DNA from: Dorea longicatena
GTDB lineage: Bacteria > Bacillota > Clostridia > Lachnospirales > Lachnospiraceae
Length of the DNA: 64,000 bases
Direction: 5' to 3'
Assembly: GCF_025150085.1 (NCBI RefSeq)
Contig: NZ_CP102280.1
Span: 1,375,001-1,439,000 of the forward strand
Shown: positions 1 to 6,780 of the stretch, one piece after another
How positions within the stretch are numbered: the stretch's first letter is position 1
Layout of the letters: each line of letters begins with the position of its first letter
The notes under the pieces: generated by a model
What the model was told of the DNA's origin: nothing
The model's input: the letters and a program-made list of their open reading frames with translations, nothing else
The model's database searches: none
Translations under genes and position numbers: made by a program

Positions 1-359
1 AAATGTTAAAATCTGCCAATTATAAGGTTGGAGAGGTAAAAGAAGCTGGAGATGATGAATTTAAGGTATCCGTAGAAGTTCAGCCATTTACAGCATTTTC
101 CACAGTATCTGAAGAACTTGACAATTGGGTAACAGATACATATTCAAATATCGAATATGTCCCAAGTGATGAAGAACTGAATGAAGCGATCATGAAAAAG
201 ATGTATGAACTTATGGATGAAAAAATGAATAATCCGACATACGGTGATAAGACTACTGTAACTGTCAATGTAAAAGTTGATAAAGACGGAGCTTATTATA
301 TTCCACAAAAAGATCTTACAGCAGTAGACGATGCACTTTTCCCGGAAGATGCACTTTAA
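1..359 (+). CDS. Hypothetical protein, C-terminal part (cut by window edge)
   Basis: The frame is open to the left edge, so this is most likely the 3' end of a longer gene; the ATG at base 3 is probably internal. About 118 residues are visible, acidic and soluble, with alternating hydrophobic/polar stretches (e.g. KVSVEVQPF, TTVTVNVKV) that suggest beta-strands, and an acidic end FPEDAL. It resembles the C-terminal domains of Lachnospiraceae secreted lipoproteins of the DUF5105 type, but that is an impression only. No catalytic motif is visible. A terminator follows at 391, so the gene ends its transcription unit. The function is unknown. Confidence 0.6.
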   Translation, partial: MLKSANYKVGEVKEAGDDEFKVSVEVQPFTAFSTVSEELDNWVTDTYSNIEYVPSDEELNEAIMKKMYELMDEKMNNPTYGDKTTVTVNVKVDKDGAYYIPQKDLTAVDDALFPEDAL

Positions 360-390
360 AAAGTAATATACTGCTAAATAATAATTTAAT

Positions 391-434
391 AACACAGGTT
401 TTAGGGATTGACATTCTTAGAACCTGTGTTGTAT
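391..434 (+). terminator. Probable intrinsic terminator after the first gene
   Basis: Perfect 10-bp inverted repeat AACACAGGTT (391-400) / AACCTGTGTT (421-430), with further partial pairing inside the 20-nt interval. The following T-run is weak (GTATTATAT). It separates the first gene from the surface-protein gene. The remaining bases up to 657 hold no convincing gene. Confidence 0.65.
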
Positions 435-657
435 TATATACGAAAATACTTGAATGACATTCAGTTATTCAGTCTTTAATATCAATAAATGTTCAAAAAA
501 GGCAGATCAGAATTCTTATATGATGTTGCCAGACAATCCATTTATATTTGTAAATATGTAAGAAAGTAATCCGGTAAAATGAACGTTGTTTTTTGAAGGG
601 AGGTAGTGACAGCGGTCGGATTAATATTATAAATGAAAAAAGAAAGTGAGGAAACAT

Positions 658-3600
658 ATGACAAAGATGCATAGAGGCAAAAAGGCCGCAGCTTCTTTGA
701 TGGCAGGAATTTTATTGTGTCAGATGTTTGTTTTTGGTGTGTCAAAGACTTCTGCAGATGCCAGAGAAGTTGCAAAAAAGATGAGTTTTGAAGTTGTTGG
801 AGAAGGAATAGTAACAGTGACAGATACAGCAGAAAGAACGCAGGAGATTACATCCGGAAGTGTGATAGAAGTACCAAAGGGAATGTGTGTGCGCGTACAG
901 GCCGAATCCCCGAAAGAAACGGATATTGCAGTACATGTGTTGGATAAAGACGGAAATTATGAGTTGGAAGATGTATCAGAAGTGCAGGGAAAATGTTTCT
1001 GGCGAGACGTCACTGCTATGGAATTGGAGAAGAAAGTTGTAGTTACTTTCGGTAAAGAAGATAAGAAAATAAGAGCAGTAAGAACAGGACAGACACGTGG
1101 AAATTATAATAAACCGGAAGCAGGGGATGTGTTTACCGGAAATTGTGTAATCACTGCTGTAGATGGGGGAAATGGACATACCGTACATAGTGTAACGATA
1201 GGCGGATTTACCGGAATCCTGGCTGGAGTAACAGCTACTGGTGGCTGTGCGGATCACACAGCTGCGGCTCCGTATGTTGGCCAGGAGTATACATACAGAT
1301 ATACGGTTACCGGAGTTAATAAAGTTACCGGCGAAGTGATGGGGAATCTGTATTGTACCAGTGTTACAGGATCGACGGATGGCGTAACAAAAGACAGTGG
1401 CGGAAGACTGATCGGATATCAGAGAATCAGTGGTTCTGCGTTGATCTATTACAGCGGCTATGCGAAATTAAAAAAGGGGAAAACACAGACGGTGCTTACG
1501 AATGGGAATCCACAGTATTCTCTGGAAGACGCATGCTATGGAATTTACAAAGATCGGTCGGCGACCAATGAAGCAGCGACATTTACGACGGATAAAGAAG
1601 GAAATTCTAACACTGTAGAACTTGAAGAGGGAACTTACTATGTGAAAGAAAAGAAAGCGCCGAAAGGATACCGGCTGGATGAAACGGTTTATCCTGTGAC
1701 TGTTGTTTCCGGCCAGACTGTTTCTGTAAACGTGAAGGATGTGCCGGTGTACTCGGATATGGAACTTATTCTTGAAAAGATTGATCAGGAATATAAAGCA
1801 GGAAAATCACATGGGGCAGGAAGTCTGGAGGGTGCCGAATTTACCGTATGTTATTATGCAGGCATATATGATCAGGCTACACTTCCAAAAACGCCGGACA
1901 GAACCTGGGTCTTAAAATCGAAAAAAGAAAAAGATAGATATGAAAGCAGATTGAATAAAGATTATCAAATTAGCGGGGATGATTTTTATTATGCAGAAGA
2001 TGGAAAGATTCCGGTACTTCCGCTTGGAACGATCAGTATTGAAGAGACAAAAGCACCGGAAGGATATTCACTGGACGGAGCGTATATAGAAAGTGTAGAA
2101 GGGAAAACAGAGGGCACATATTATCTGACTAAAATTATACAGGACGGAAATCTTGCGAAGATACAGGGAGGCAATACATATAAAATTGCGGATCGTATAT
2201 TCAGAGGAGATATAGAATTTCAGAAGAAAGATGAAGAAACACAAGAATCTATGGCAGGAATTCCGTTTCGAATCACATCTGTAACGACGGGAGAGAGCCA
2301 CATGATTATGACAGATGCGAATGGATATTTTTCATCGGCCTCCAATTATGTAAAACACAGTGAAAATACCAATACAGGTCAGGCAGAAAGCGGAATTTGG
2401 TTTGGGCTTAATAGCGGCGGAGAGATGTCGGAAGTAAATGATGATAATGGTGCATTTCCTTATGATACTTATAAAATGGAAGAACTACGCTGTGGACAAA
2501 ATGTGGACAAAGCATTGTACAAAGGAACATTTAAAATTTCCCGTGACAATTATATATTAGACTTGGGAACAATTATGAATCCTGATCTTGTGATCTCTAC
2601 AGTGGCGAAGGATGAAGAGACAGGAACTCATTATTCTAATGCAGATGAGAGTGTAACGGTGATAGATACGGTTACTTATACAGGCCTTAAAAAGGGAAAA
2701 GAATACGTCATGAAGGGAATACTGATGGATCACAAAACGGGGGAGCCTGTTCTGGATTCAAAAGGGAAGAAAATATTCGGATTGCAGAAATTCATTCCTA
2801 AAACAGCAAAAGGCAGTGTGGAAGTAGAGTTTAATTTCGATGGAAATACATTAGCAGGAAAAAATATTACAGTGTTTGAAGAGTGTTATCTGAACGAGGA
2901 GCTGATCGCGGTACATAAAGATATTGAAGATGTCAGTCAGATGATACATTTTCCGGAATTGAAGACTTCTGTGAAAGACGATCAAACGGGAATACATATT
3001 ATAAAGTCTGAAAAGGATATGCAGATTACCGATACGGTAGAATATCATAATTTAAAGAAAGGAAAGAAATATAAGATTACAGGAATCTTAATGGACAAAG
3101 ATACCGGAAAGGCAGTAAAAGATGCAAACGGTGAGAAGATAACATCAAGTGTGGAGTTTGTTGCGGAAGATACGGATGGATCGGTAGATGTAAAATTTAA
3201 TTTTGATGGAACGAATCTCGGCGGGAAGATACTGGTGGCATTTGAAAAGCTTTATTATGGCGAGAAATTATATGGTACACATGCGGATCTGGAAGATGAA
3301 GAACAGACTATGTATGTACCAGAGGTGGAAACGGTTGCGCTTAATAAAGAGACAGAAACGCATCATGCACTGGCAGATGGAACTGTAGAACTGCTTGATA
3401 CTGTAAAATATAGGAATCTGCTGCCGGGTAGAAATTACACATTGCACGGAATGATCGTAGAAAAAGAAACGGGAAATCCGGTGAGTGAAGAAAGGACATT
3501 AGAATTTGTTCCGGAAAAATCAGAAGGAAGTGTAGAGCTTAGATTTGAAATCAGCGCCGATGAGCTGTGCGGAAAAACGATAGTTGTGTATGAAGAAATC

Positions 3601-4215
3601 AAAGCAGACGGTAAGAGCATAGCAGAGCATAAAGACCCGGAAGCGAAAGAACAAAGCATTTATTTCCCGGAAATTGGTACAAAAGCGTTGGACGAGAACT
3701 CAAAGACACAAGAAGGAGAGGCAAAGGAAAAGCAAAAAATTATAGATCAGATAACTTATAAGAATTTGTTGCCAGATGAAACCTATGTTTTGAAAGGTGT
3801 TTTGATGGATAAAGAAACCGGAAAAGAATTAGTTGATGAAAATGGAAAAAGAGTGACTGCCGGGATATCTTTTGTTCCAGAAAATGAAGAAGGAACGATT
3901 GAGATGACATTTGAACTGGATGCACGCAGGTTGGCTGGAAAATCAGTTGTAGTATTCGAAAGGCTTTATGATGAAGAAGAACACTTGATCGCAAAAGAAG
4001 AAGATATCGAAAATGCAGATCAGACTGTTTTGTATAGAAAACAGGAAATTCCGAAAAATACAATTGTAGAAAAGCCGGGGCATAATTCAAAGGAAGTTCG
4101 AAAATCTCCAAAAACAGGTGATGAAAATCGTATGGATTTATGGCTGGTAATGTTGTGTGCGTTTGGAATTGCAGTGGTAACAGAAATTGTAATTTATAAA
4201 AGAAGAAACAGATAA
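658..4215 (+). CDS. VaFE-repeat, sortase-anchored surface protein
   Basis: Large cell-wall surface protein, about 1185 residues. It begins with a basic stretch and hydrophobic core typical of a signal peptide (residues 1-34, ending near TSADA). Next come SpaA/Cna-B-like modules with the motif EKKAPKGY (about residue 340) and EETKAPEGYS (about 465), as in pilin-type isopeptide domains. Four VaFE repeats follow, starting near residues 641, 764, 886 and 1002, each ending in a version of the name motif (ITVFEE, LVAFEK, IVVYEE, VVVFER). The tail has SPKTGDEN, a hydrophobic helix and KRRNR, a sortase signal that departs from strict LPXTG. ATG 658 is preferred because GTGAGG lies 6 nt before it; an upstream in-frame GTG (646) is possible. 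No sortase gene is in the window. The role is presumably adhesion or host contact (inference). Confidence 0.9.
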   Translation: MTKMHRGKKAAASLMAGILLCQMFVFGVSKTSADAREVAKKMSFEVVGEGIVTVTDTAERTQEITSGSVIEVPKGMCVRVQAESPKETDIAVHVLDKDGNYELEDVSEVQGKCFWRDVTAMELEKKVVVTFGKEDKKIRAVRTGQTRGNYNKPEAGDVFTGNCVITAVDGGNGHTVHSVTIGGFTGILAGVTATGGCADHTAAAPYVGQEYTYRYTVTGVNKVTGEVMGNLYCTSVTGSTDGVTKDSGGRLIGYQRISGSALIYYSGYAKLKKGKTQTVLTNGNPQYSLEDACYGIYKDRSATNEAATFTTDKEGNSNTVELEEGTYYVKEKKAPKGYRLDETVYPVTVVSGQTVSVNVKDVPVYSDMELILEKIDQEYKAGKSHGAGSLEGAEFTVCYYAGIYDQATLPKTPDRTWVLKSKKEKDRYESRLNKDYQISGDDFYYAEDGKIPVLPLGTISIEETKAPEGYSLDGAYIESVEGKTEGTYYLTKIIQDGNLAKIQGGNTYKIADRIFRGDIEFQKKDEETQESMAGIPFRITSVTTGESHMIMTDANGYFSSASNYVKHSENTNTGQAESGIWFGLNSGGEMSEVNDDNGAFPYDTYKMEELRCGQNVDKALYKGTFKISRDNYILDLGTIMNPDLVISTVAKDEETGTHYSNADESVTVIDTVTYTGLKKGKEYVMKGILMDHKTGEPVLDSKGKKIFGLQKFIPKTAKGSVEVEFNFDGNTLAGKNITVFEECYLNEELIAVHKDIEDVSQMIHFPELKTSVKDDQTGIHIIKSEKDMQITDTVEYHNLKKGKKYKITGILMDKDTGKAVKDANGEKITSSVEFVAEDTDGSVDVKFNFDGTNLGGKILVAFEKLYYGEKLYGTHADLEDEEQTMYVPEVETVALNKETETHHALADGTVELLDTVKYRNLLPGRNYTLHGMIVEKETGNPVSEERTLEFVPEKSEGSVELRFEISADELCGKTIVVYEEIKADGKSIAEHKDPEAKEQSIYFPEIGTKALDENSKTQEGEAKEKQKIIDQITYKNLLPDETYVLKGVLMDKETGKELVDENGKRVTAGISFVPENEEGTIEMTFELDARRLAGKSVVVFERLYDEEEHLIAKEEDIENADQTVLYRKQEIPKNTIVEKPGHNSKEVRKSPKTGDENRMDLWLVMLCAFGIAVVTEIVIYKRRNR

Positions 4216-4249
4216 ATATTTTATTGCTACCTAAGGATATGAACATTTT

Positions 4250-4798
4250 TTGTCTCCGTTGGTGTGCTATTGCCGGAAGTACAATATAAGTAACGGTGCA
4301 AGTAGAGGCGTTGTAGTTCATATGAAAGAAATCGGTAATAAAGAATACAAGAACATCAAGAAGGACACACTGATCGGAACCACCGGACAGAACAGAAGAC
4401 TGGAAGCGATCCGGATCACCGGAAAGGAATCTTTCTATCTGTACAGAGTCCACCAGAAGAGTATTGGCTGGTCAGAATGGGCCAACAACGGAGAGTGGGC
4501 TGGTACGACCGGAAAAGGACTGCAGATGGAAGCACTGGAGATTAAGAAATCCATGTTCTCCGTCGAACCGCACGTACAGAGCAAAGGATGGGTGGATTAC
4601 GGCATGATTACCAAAGATACGATTATCGGAACCGTAGGCGAAAAGAAACGTATCGAATGCTTATGCTTTGAAGGTGACTTTGAATATCGTGTTCATATCC
4701 AGAACTCCGGATGGACAGACTAGACAAGAGCCGATGGAGTAGCTACTCTTGGAACCGTAGGCCAGGAACTTAGAATCGAGGCTATTCAATTTAGATAA
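4250..4798 (+). pseudogene. Decayed ChW-repeat (clostridial hydrophobic W) protein
   Basis: The frame encodes at least three ChW repeats of the form GW..(W/Y)....GT.G...R.EA (for example IGWSEW, GTTGKGLQMEAL). Such repeats occur in secreted clostridial surface proteins. The copy is broken in two ways. The 5' end is missing: there is no signal peptide and no good ribosome site, and the frame starts inside a repeat. A TAG at 4721-4723 then interrupts the frame, which continues for 24 more codons with GTVGQELRIEAIQF to TAA at 4796. The TAG sits where the second Trp of the GWxDW motif belongs, so one TGG-to-TAG change explains it. The 3' half overlaps the reverse-strand regulator frame. Confidence 0.75.
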
Positions 4799-5107
4799 TT
4801 GGATGGGATAAAACTGGCAGCAGTGAAGAGTGTGTTCTGGTATGACTATTTTTTTACGTTTATTGACTGCTGCCAGTTGCTGTTTTTCTTTAGGAAATTT
4901 GTGAACGGTCTTGCTGATATCAGTGATATAATTCATATCTACGTTATAGAACTGAGCCAACTTAATAAGTGAGTCTACAGGGATTCGTGTTTTGCCAAGT
5001 TCATAATCAGCATAGGTGTTCTGTCCAATATTAAGTAATCCTGCAATACGGGATTGCGTATAATCATTATCTTCACGTAATGCACGTATGCGTTCTTTGT
5101 AATCCAT
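4661..5107 (-). CDS. XRE-family helix-turn-helix regulator with read-through tail
   Basis: Residues 1-60 form a clear Cro/CI-type HTH (IRALREDNDYTQSRIAGLL, then NTYADYELGKTRIPVDSLIKLA), followed by the usual YNVDMNYITDIS helix. Small regulators of this kind normally end near residues 70-80. Here the frame runs another 70 residues through a perfect 13-bp inverted repeat (4812-4878) and then antisense through the ChW relic, ending in residues with no family resemblance. I infer that the original stop was lost or that DNA was joined here. The ribosome site GAGGTGA precedes ATG at 5107. The promoter region holds overlapping palindromes that may be its own operator. DNA-binding function is plausible; the target is unknown. 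Confidence 0.7.
   Translation of the reverse strand: MDYKERIRALREDNDYTQSRIAGLLNIGQNTYADYELGKTRIPVDSLIKLAQFYNVDMNYITDISKTVHKFPKEKQQLAAVNKRKKIVIPEHTLHCCQFYPIQLSKLNSLDSKFLAYGSKSSYSIGSCLVCPSGVLDMNTIFKVTFKA
4812..4878 (-). terminator. 13-bp inverted repeat inside regulator frame (possible former terminator)
   Basis: AACTGGCAGCAGT (4812-4824) and ACTGCTGCCAGTT (4866-4878) are perfect inverted repeats 41 nt apart. Read on the minus strand the second arm is followed by TTTT. Its position inside the XRE frame suggests that the original coding region ended before it. Confidence 0.35.
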
Positions 5108-5144
5108 AGAAATTCACCTCAAAGATATTTGTCTAAGAGGAATA

Positions 5145-5173
5145 AACTCTATTGACGTTAGAGTTATAAACTC
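5145..5173. promoter_or_regulatory. Overlapping palindromes upstream of XRE gene (candidate operator)
   Basis: AACTCTA (5145-5151) pairs with TAGAGTT (5159-5165), and the second arm also belongs to GAGTTATAAACTC (5161-5173). Two palindromes sharing a half-site just upstream of an HTH gene is typical of an autoregulatory operator; binding by this regulator is inference. Confidence 0.4.
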
Positions 5174-5194
5174 GACACTGAGAGAATAATCAGT

Positions 5195-5293
5195 ATGACA
5201 AATTCTCTACCTAAATCAAAAGATCAGTTCGAGTATTGGTTGGGAGCGTTGCTGTTTTATAATAATGTAAAGGCAGAAGGGATTGGGCTATAA
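5195..5293 (+). CDS. Small unrecognised ORF, 32 aa
   Basis: ATG at 5195 opens a 32-codon frame (MTNSLPKSKDQFEYWLGALL start) ending in TAA. It has no clear ribosome site. It has the look of the N-terminal part of a larger protein and lies between an HTH gene and mobile-element debris, so it may be a fragment. I do not recognise a family. Confidence 0.2.
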   Translation: MTNSLPKSKDQFEYWLGALLFYNNVKAEGIGL

Positions 5294-5343
5294 ATGGATA
5301 TATGTTATAATAAACATAATATATAGAAACGGAAAATACCAAT

Positions 5344-5742
5344 ATGGATGAAAAGAATGACTTGATAAAAGTTGGAAAATATGATTTGCGATATAATGAA
5401 TTGTTAAGTATTGATATAGAAGAGTTAGACATATTTAGGTCAAAAGGTTTACCAGCACATATGGTTAAAAGAAAACATTTTAATTGTTTAAAGTATATTG
5501 ATTATCTTCCGGAGATTATAGAAAATCCAGATTATGTAGGTGTTAATCCTAATGAAAATGATAAAAGTATTGGGTTTATAAAAAAGTATTCTAAGAATGT
5601 ATTGGTTGGAGTAAAGTTGGAAAAAGATGGTCAATATTTATATGTTTCTTCGATGTATGATATCCAAGGTTCAAAGATAAGTAGACGTTTGTACAGTGGA
5701 AGAATAAAAAACGCAAATATTGACAATGACGAAAATGAATAG
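5344..5742 (+). CDS. PBECR3-like (barnase/EndoU/colicin/RelE fold) nuclease domain protein
   Basis: The protein has 132 residues. The central part, from about residue 38 (HMVKRKHFNCLKYIDYLPEI) through IIENPDYVGVNP, KNVLVGVKLEKDGQYLYV and ISRRLYSGRIK, matches my memory of the phage-associated BECR-fold nuclease 3 family: a conserved His-containing helix, ENPDYIG, then beta-strands ending in a basic R..SGR motif. Members are predicted RNases found as phage or ICE polymorphic-toxin modules. There is no immunity gene or secretion signal next to it, no strong ribosome site, and the DNA is AT-rich compared with the core. A highly folded intergenic RNA candidate follows at 5777. Family assignment is moderate; activity is inference. 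Confidence 0.55.
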   Translation: MDEKNDLIKVGKYDLRYNELLSIDIEELDIFRSKGLPAHMVKRKHFNCLKYIDYLPEIIENPDYVGVNPNENDKSIGFIKKYSKNVLVGVKLEKDGQYLYVSSMYDIQGSKISRRLYSGRIKNANIDNDENE

Positions 5743-5776
5743 TATAGTATAAATGTAAACAACATACATTGATAAT

Positions 5777-5878
5777 AAGCATAGTTATTTTTGAGGTCGG
5801 AAATGGTTCCCGACGCACTCTGAAAAGAGTACCTGAGATGATGGATACACCGCCCATCCAAAAGTAATTATGCTTTTT
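5777..5878 (+). ncRNA. Candidate structured RNA with four-way junction
   Basis: A 17-bp closing stem (5777-5793 with 5859-5875, two G-U wobbles) encloses three hairpins. Hairpin one is 5796-5802/5807-5814, with a one-base bulge. Hairpin two is ACTCT-GAAA-AGAGT (5817-5830), a 5-bp stem capped by a GNRA tetraloop. Hairpin three is GATGG/CCATC (5840-5844/5854-5858). A T-run follows at 5874-5878. Nothing in it looks coding. The strand is assigned from the terminal T-run. I do not recognise a named RNA family. It follows the BECR nuclease gene by 34 nt. Confidence 0.5.
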
Positions 5879-5905
5879 ATATTTGACTATTAACGTGAAT
5901 AATAG

Positions 5906-5946
5906 AAGCACACTTAAGGGAGAAACGCCTTTAGGTGTGCTTTTCT
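5906..5946 (+). terminator. Intrinsic terminator-like hairpin
   Basis: AAGCACAC (5906-5913) pairs with GTGTGCTT (5935-5942), with AAGG/CCTT reinforcing the inside, followed by TTTT. It could end transcription of the nuclease gene and the folded RNA. Confidence 0.55.
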
Positions 5947-6062
5947 TTGTCCTGCTGCCGTTCGTGAATTTCTGATACACTCTTTTCAAGAGAAGCTTTA
6001 TTCCATTGCTGACGGACAGTTTCATGTTCTGACTCAACAATTCGCCGACTCAGATAATCCAT
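5931..6062 (-). CDS. Small unrecognised ORF, 43 aa (possible mobile-element fragment)
   Basis: Reverse-strand ATG at 6062 opens a 43-codon frame, rich in Glu, Arg and Gln (e.g. RRIVESEHETVRQQW), likely helical, ending at TAA 5931. It faces the integrase relic and overlaps the terminator hairpin. No family is recognised; it may be the end of a lost mobilisation gene or chance. Confidence 0.2.
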   Translation of the reverse strand: MDYLSRRIVESEHETVRQQWNKASLEKSVSEIHERQQDKEKHT

Positions 6063-6406
6063 TGACAGATGATATGGCAAGGGTATTAAGAAAAGTAAAA
6101 GAGTTTGAATTTAAGAATGGCTGGTTAGGCGAGTATGTTTTTCAAGATGACAGGGGAAGAGTGTATGCTTCAAGAATATCAGACTGTGCAGTTAATAACA
6201 CAACAACAGCAGAATTCCATAACAAGAAAAGTATCCATGCTATCAGAAGAACATTGAATTCTAATATGAAATGTGCCGGTGTATCTGGAACAGTAGCAGT
6301 GTCTTTGTTGGGTCATACGGAAAAAGTAAATGAAGAAAATTATACATACGATGTGAGTTCCATGGAAGAAAAGAGCAAATTCATGGAATGTGCTGGAAGA
6401 GTATAA
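6062..6406 (+). pseudogene. Tyrosine recombinase (integrase), C-terminal fragment
   Basis: About 114 residues of a phage-type integrase catalytic domain: GEYVFQDDRGRVYASRIS, then the HxxR motif in SIHAIRRTLNSNM, the LGHT motif in VSLLGHTEKVNEENYTYD, with the presumptive nucleophile Tyr in NYTYD. The N-terminal arm-binding and core-binding domains and the first catalytic Arg are absent. The frame stays open upstream with in-family residues (DSDNPLTDDMARVL), so the break lies further 5', near or within the region shared with the reverse-strand small frame. It points at the 3' end of tRNA-Leu, 100 bp away, the classic place for a genomic-island integrase. It is presumably inactive. Confidence 0.75.
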
Positions 6407-6411
6407 AAAAA

Positions 6412-6464
6412 ACATTTACTTCTTACGAAACCATAGTAACAAAAATAGTAAGAAAAGTAAATGT
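6412..6464. repeat. Inverted repeat between integrase relic and tRNA-Leu
   Basis: ACATTTACTT(C)TTAC (6412-6426) and GTAA(G)AAAAGTAAATGT (6448-6464) form an imperfect inverted repeat. It may be a terminator without a T-run or recombinase arm sites left from the island end. Confidence 0.4.
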
Positions 6465-6505
6465 CTCTAATCGTTAAACCTCTTGATTTTACTGGGCTTT
6501 TTGAA

Positions 6506-6588
6506 TGCGGATAGTGGGACTTGAACCCACACGAAGTCACCTCCGCAAGATTTTGAGTCTTGTGCGTCTGCCATTCCGCCATATCCGC
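6506..6588 (-). tRNA. tRNA-Leu (anticodon CAA)
   Basis: On the reverse strand the acceptor stem GCGGATA/TATCCGC pairs over 7 bp. The anticodon stem-loop is CAAGA-CTCAAAA-TCTTG, giving anticodon CAA (codon UUG). A long variable arm and a T-arm GTGGG-TTCAAGT-CCCAC are present. The long variable arm fits class II leucine tRNA. CCA is not encoded; base 6506 gives the discriminator A. Its 3' end faces the integrase fragment. Confidence 0.95.
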
Positions 6589-6780
6589 ATATATGTTGCT
6601 TACACAACAAAATAAATTATAACTATAAATGTAATGTCTGTCAATCCCCTTTTTCTAAAAATGAAAAGAAACCGTAGAAAGAAAATCAGTGAGAAAAATT
6701 AACCTTTTAAAAAGGCACAAATTGGTGTATAGTAAGATAGTGATTTTATAAGAAATGAACTATTTAGGTGGAGAGACAAA

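Noticed and set aside
3740..4453. Long reverse-strand frame (237 codons)
   Set aside because: Antisense shadow of the VaFE gene end and ChW relic; low-complexity His/Phe/Leu-rich translation without ribosome site or family.
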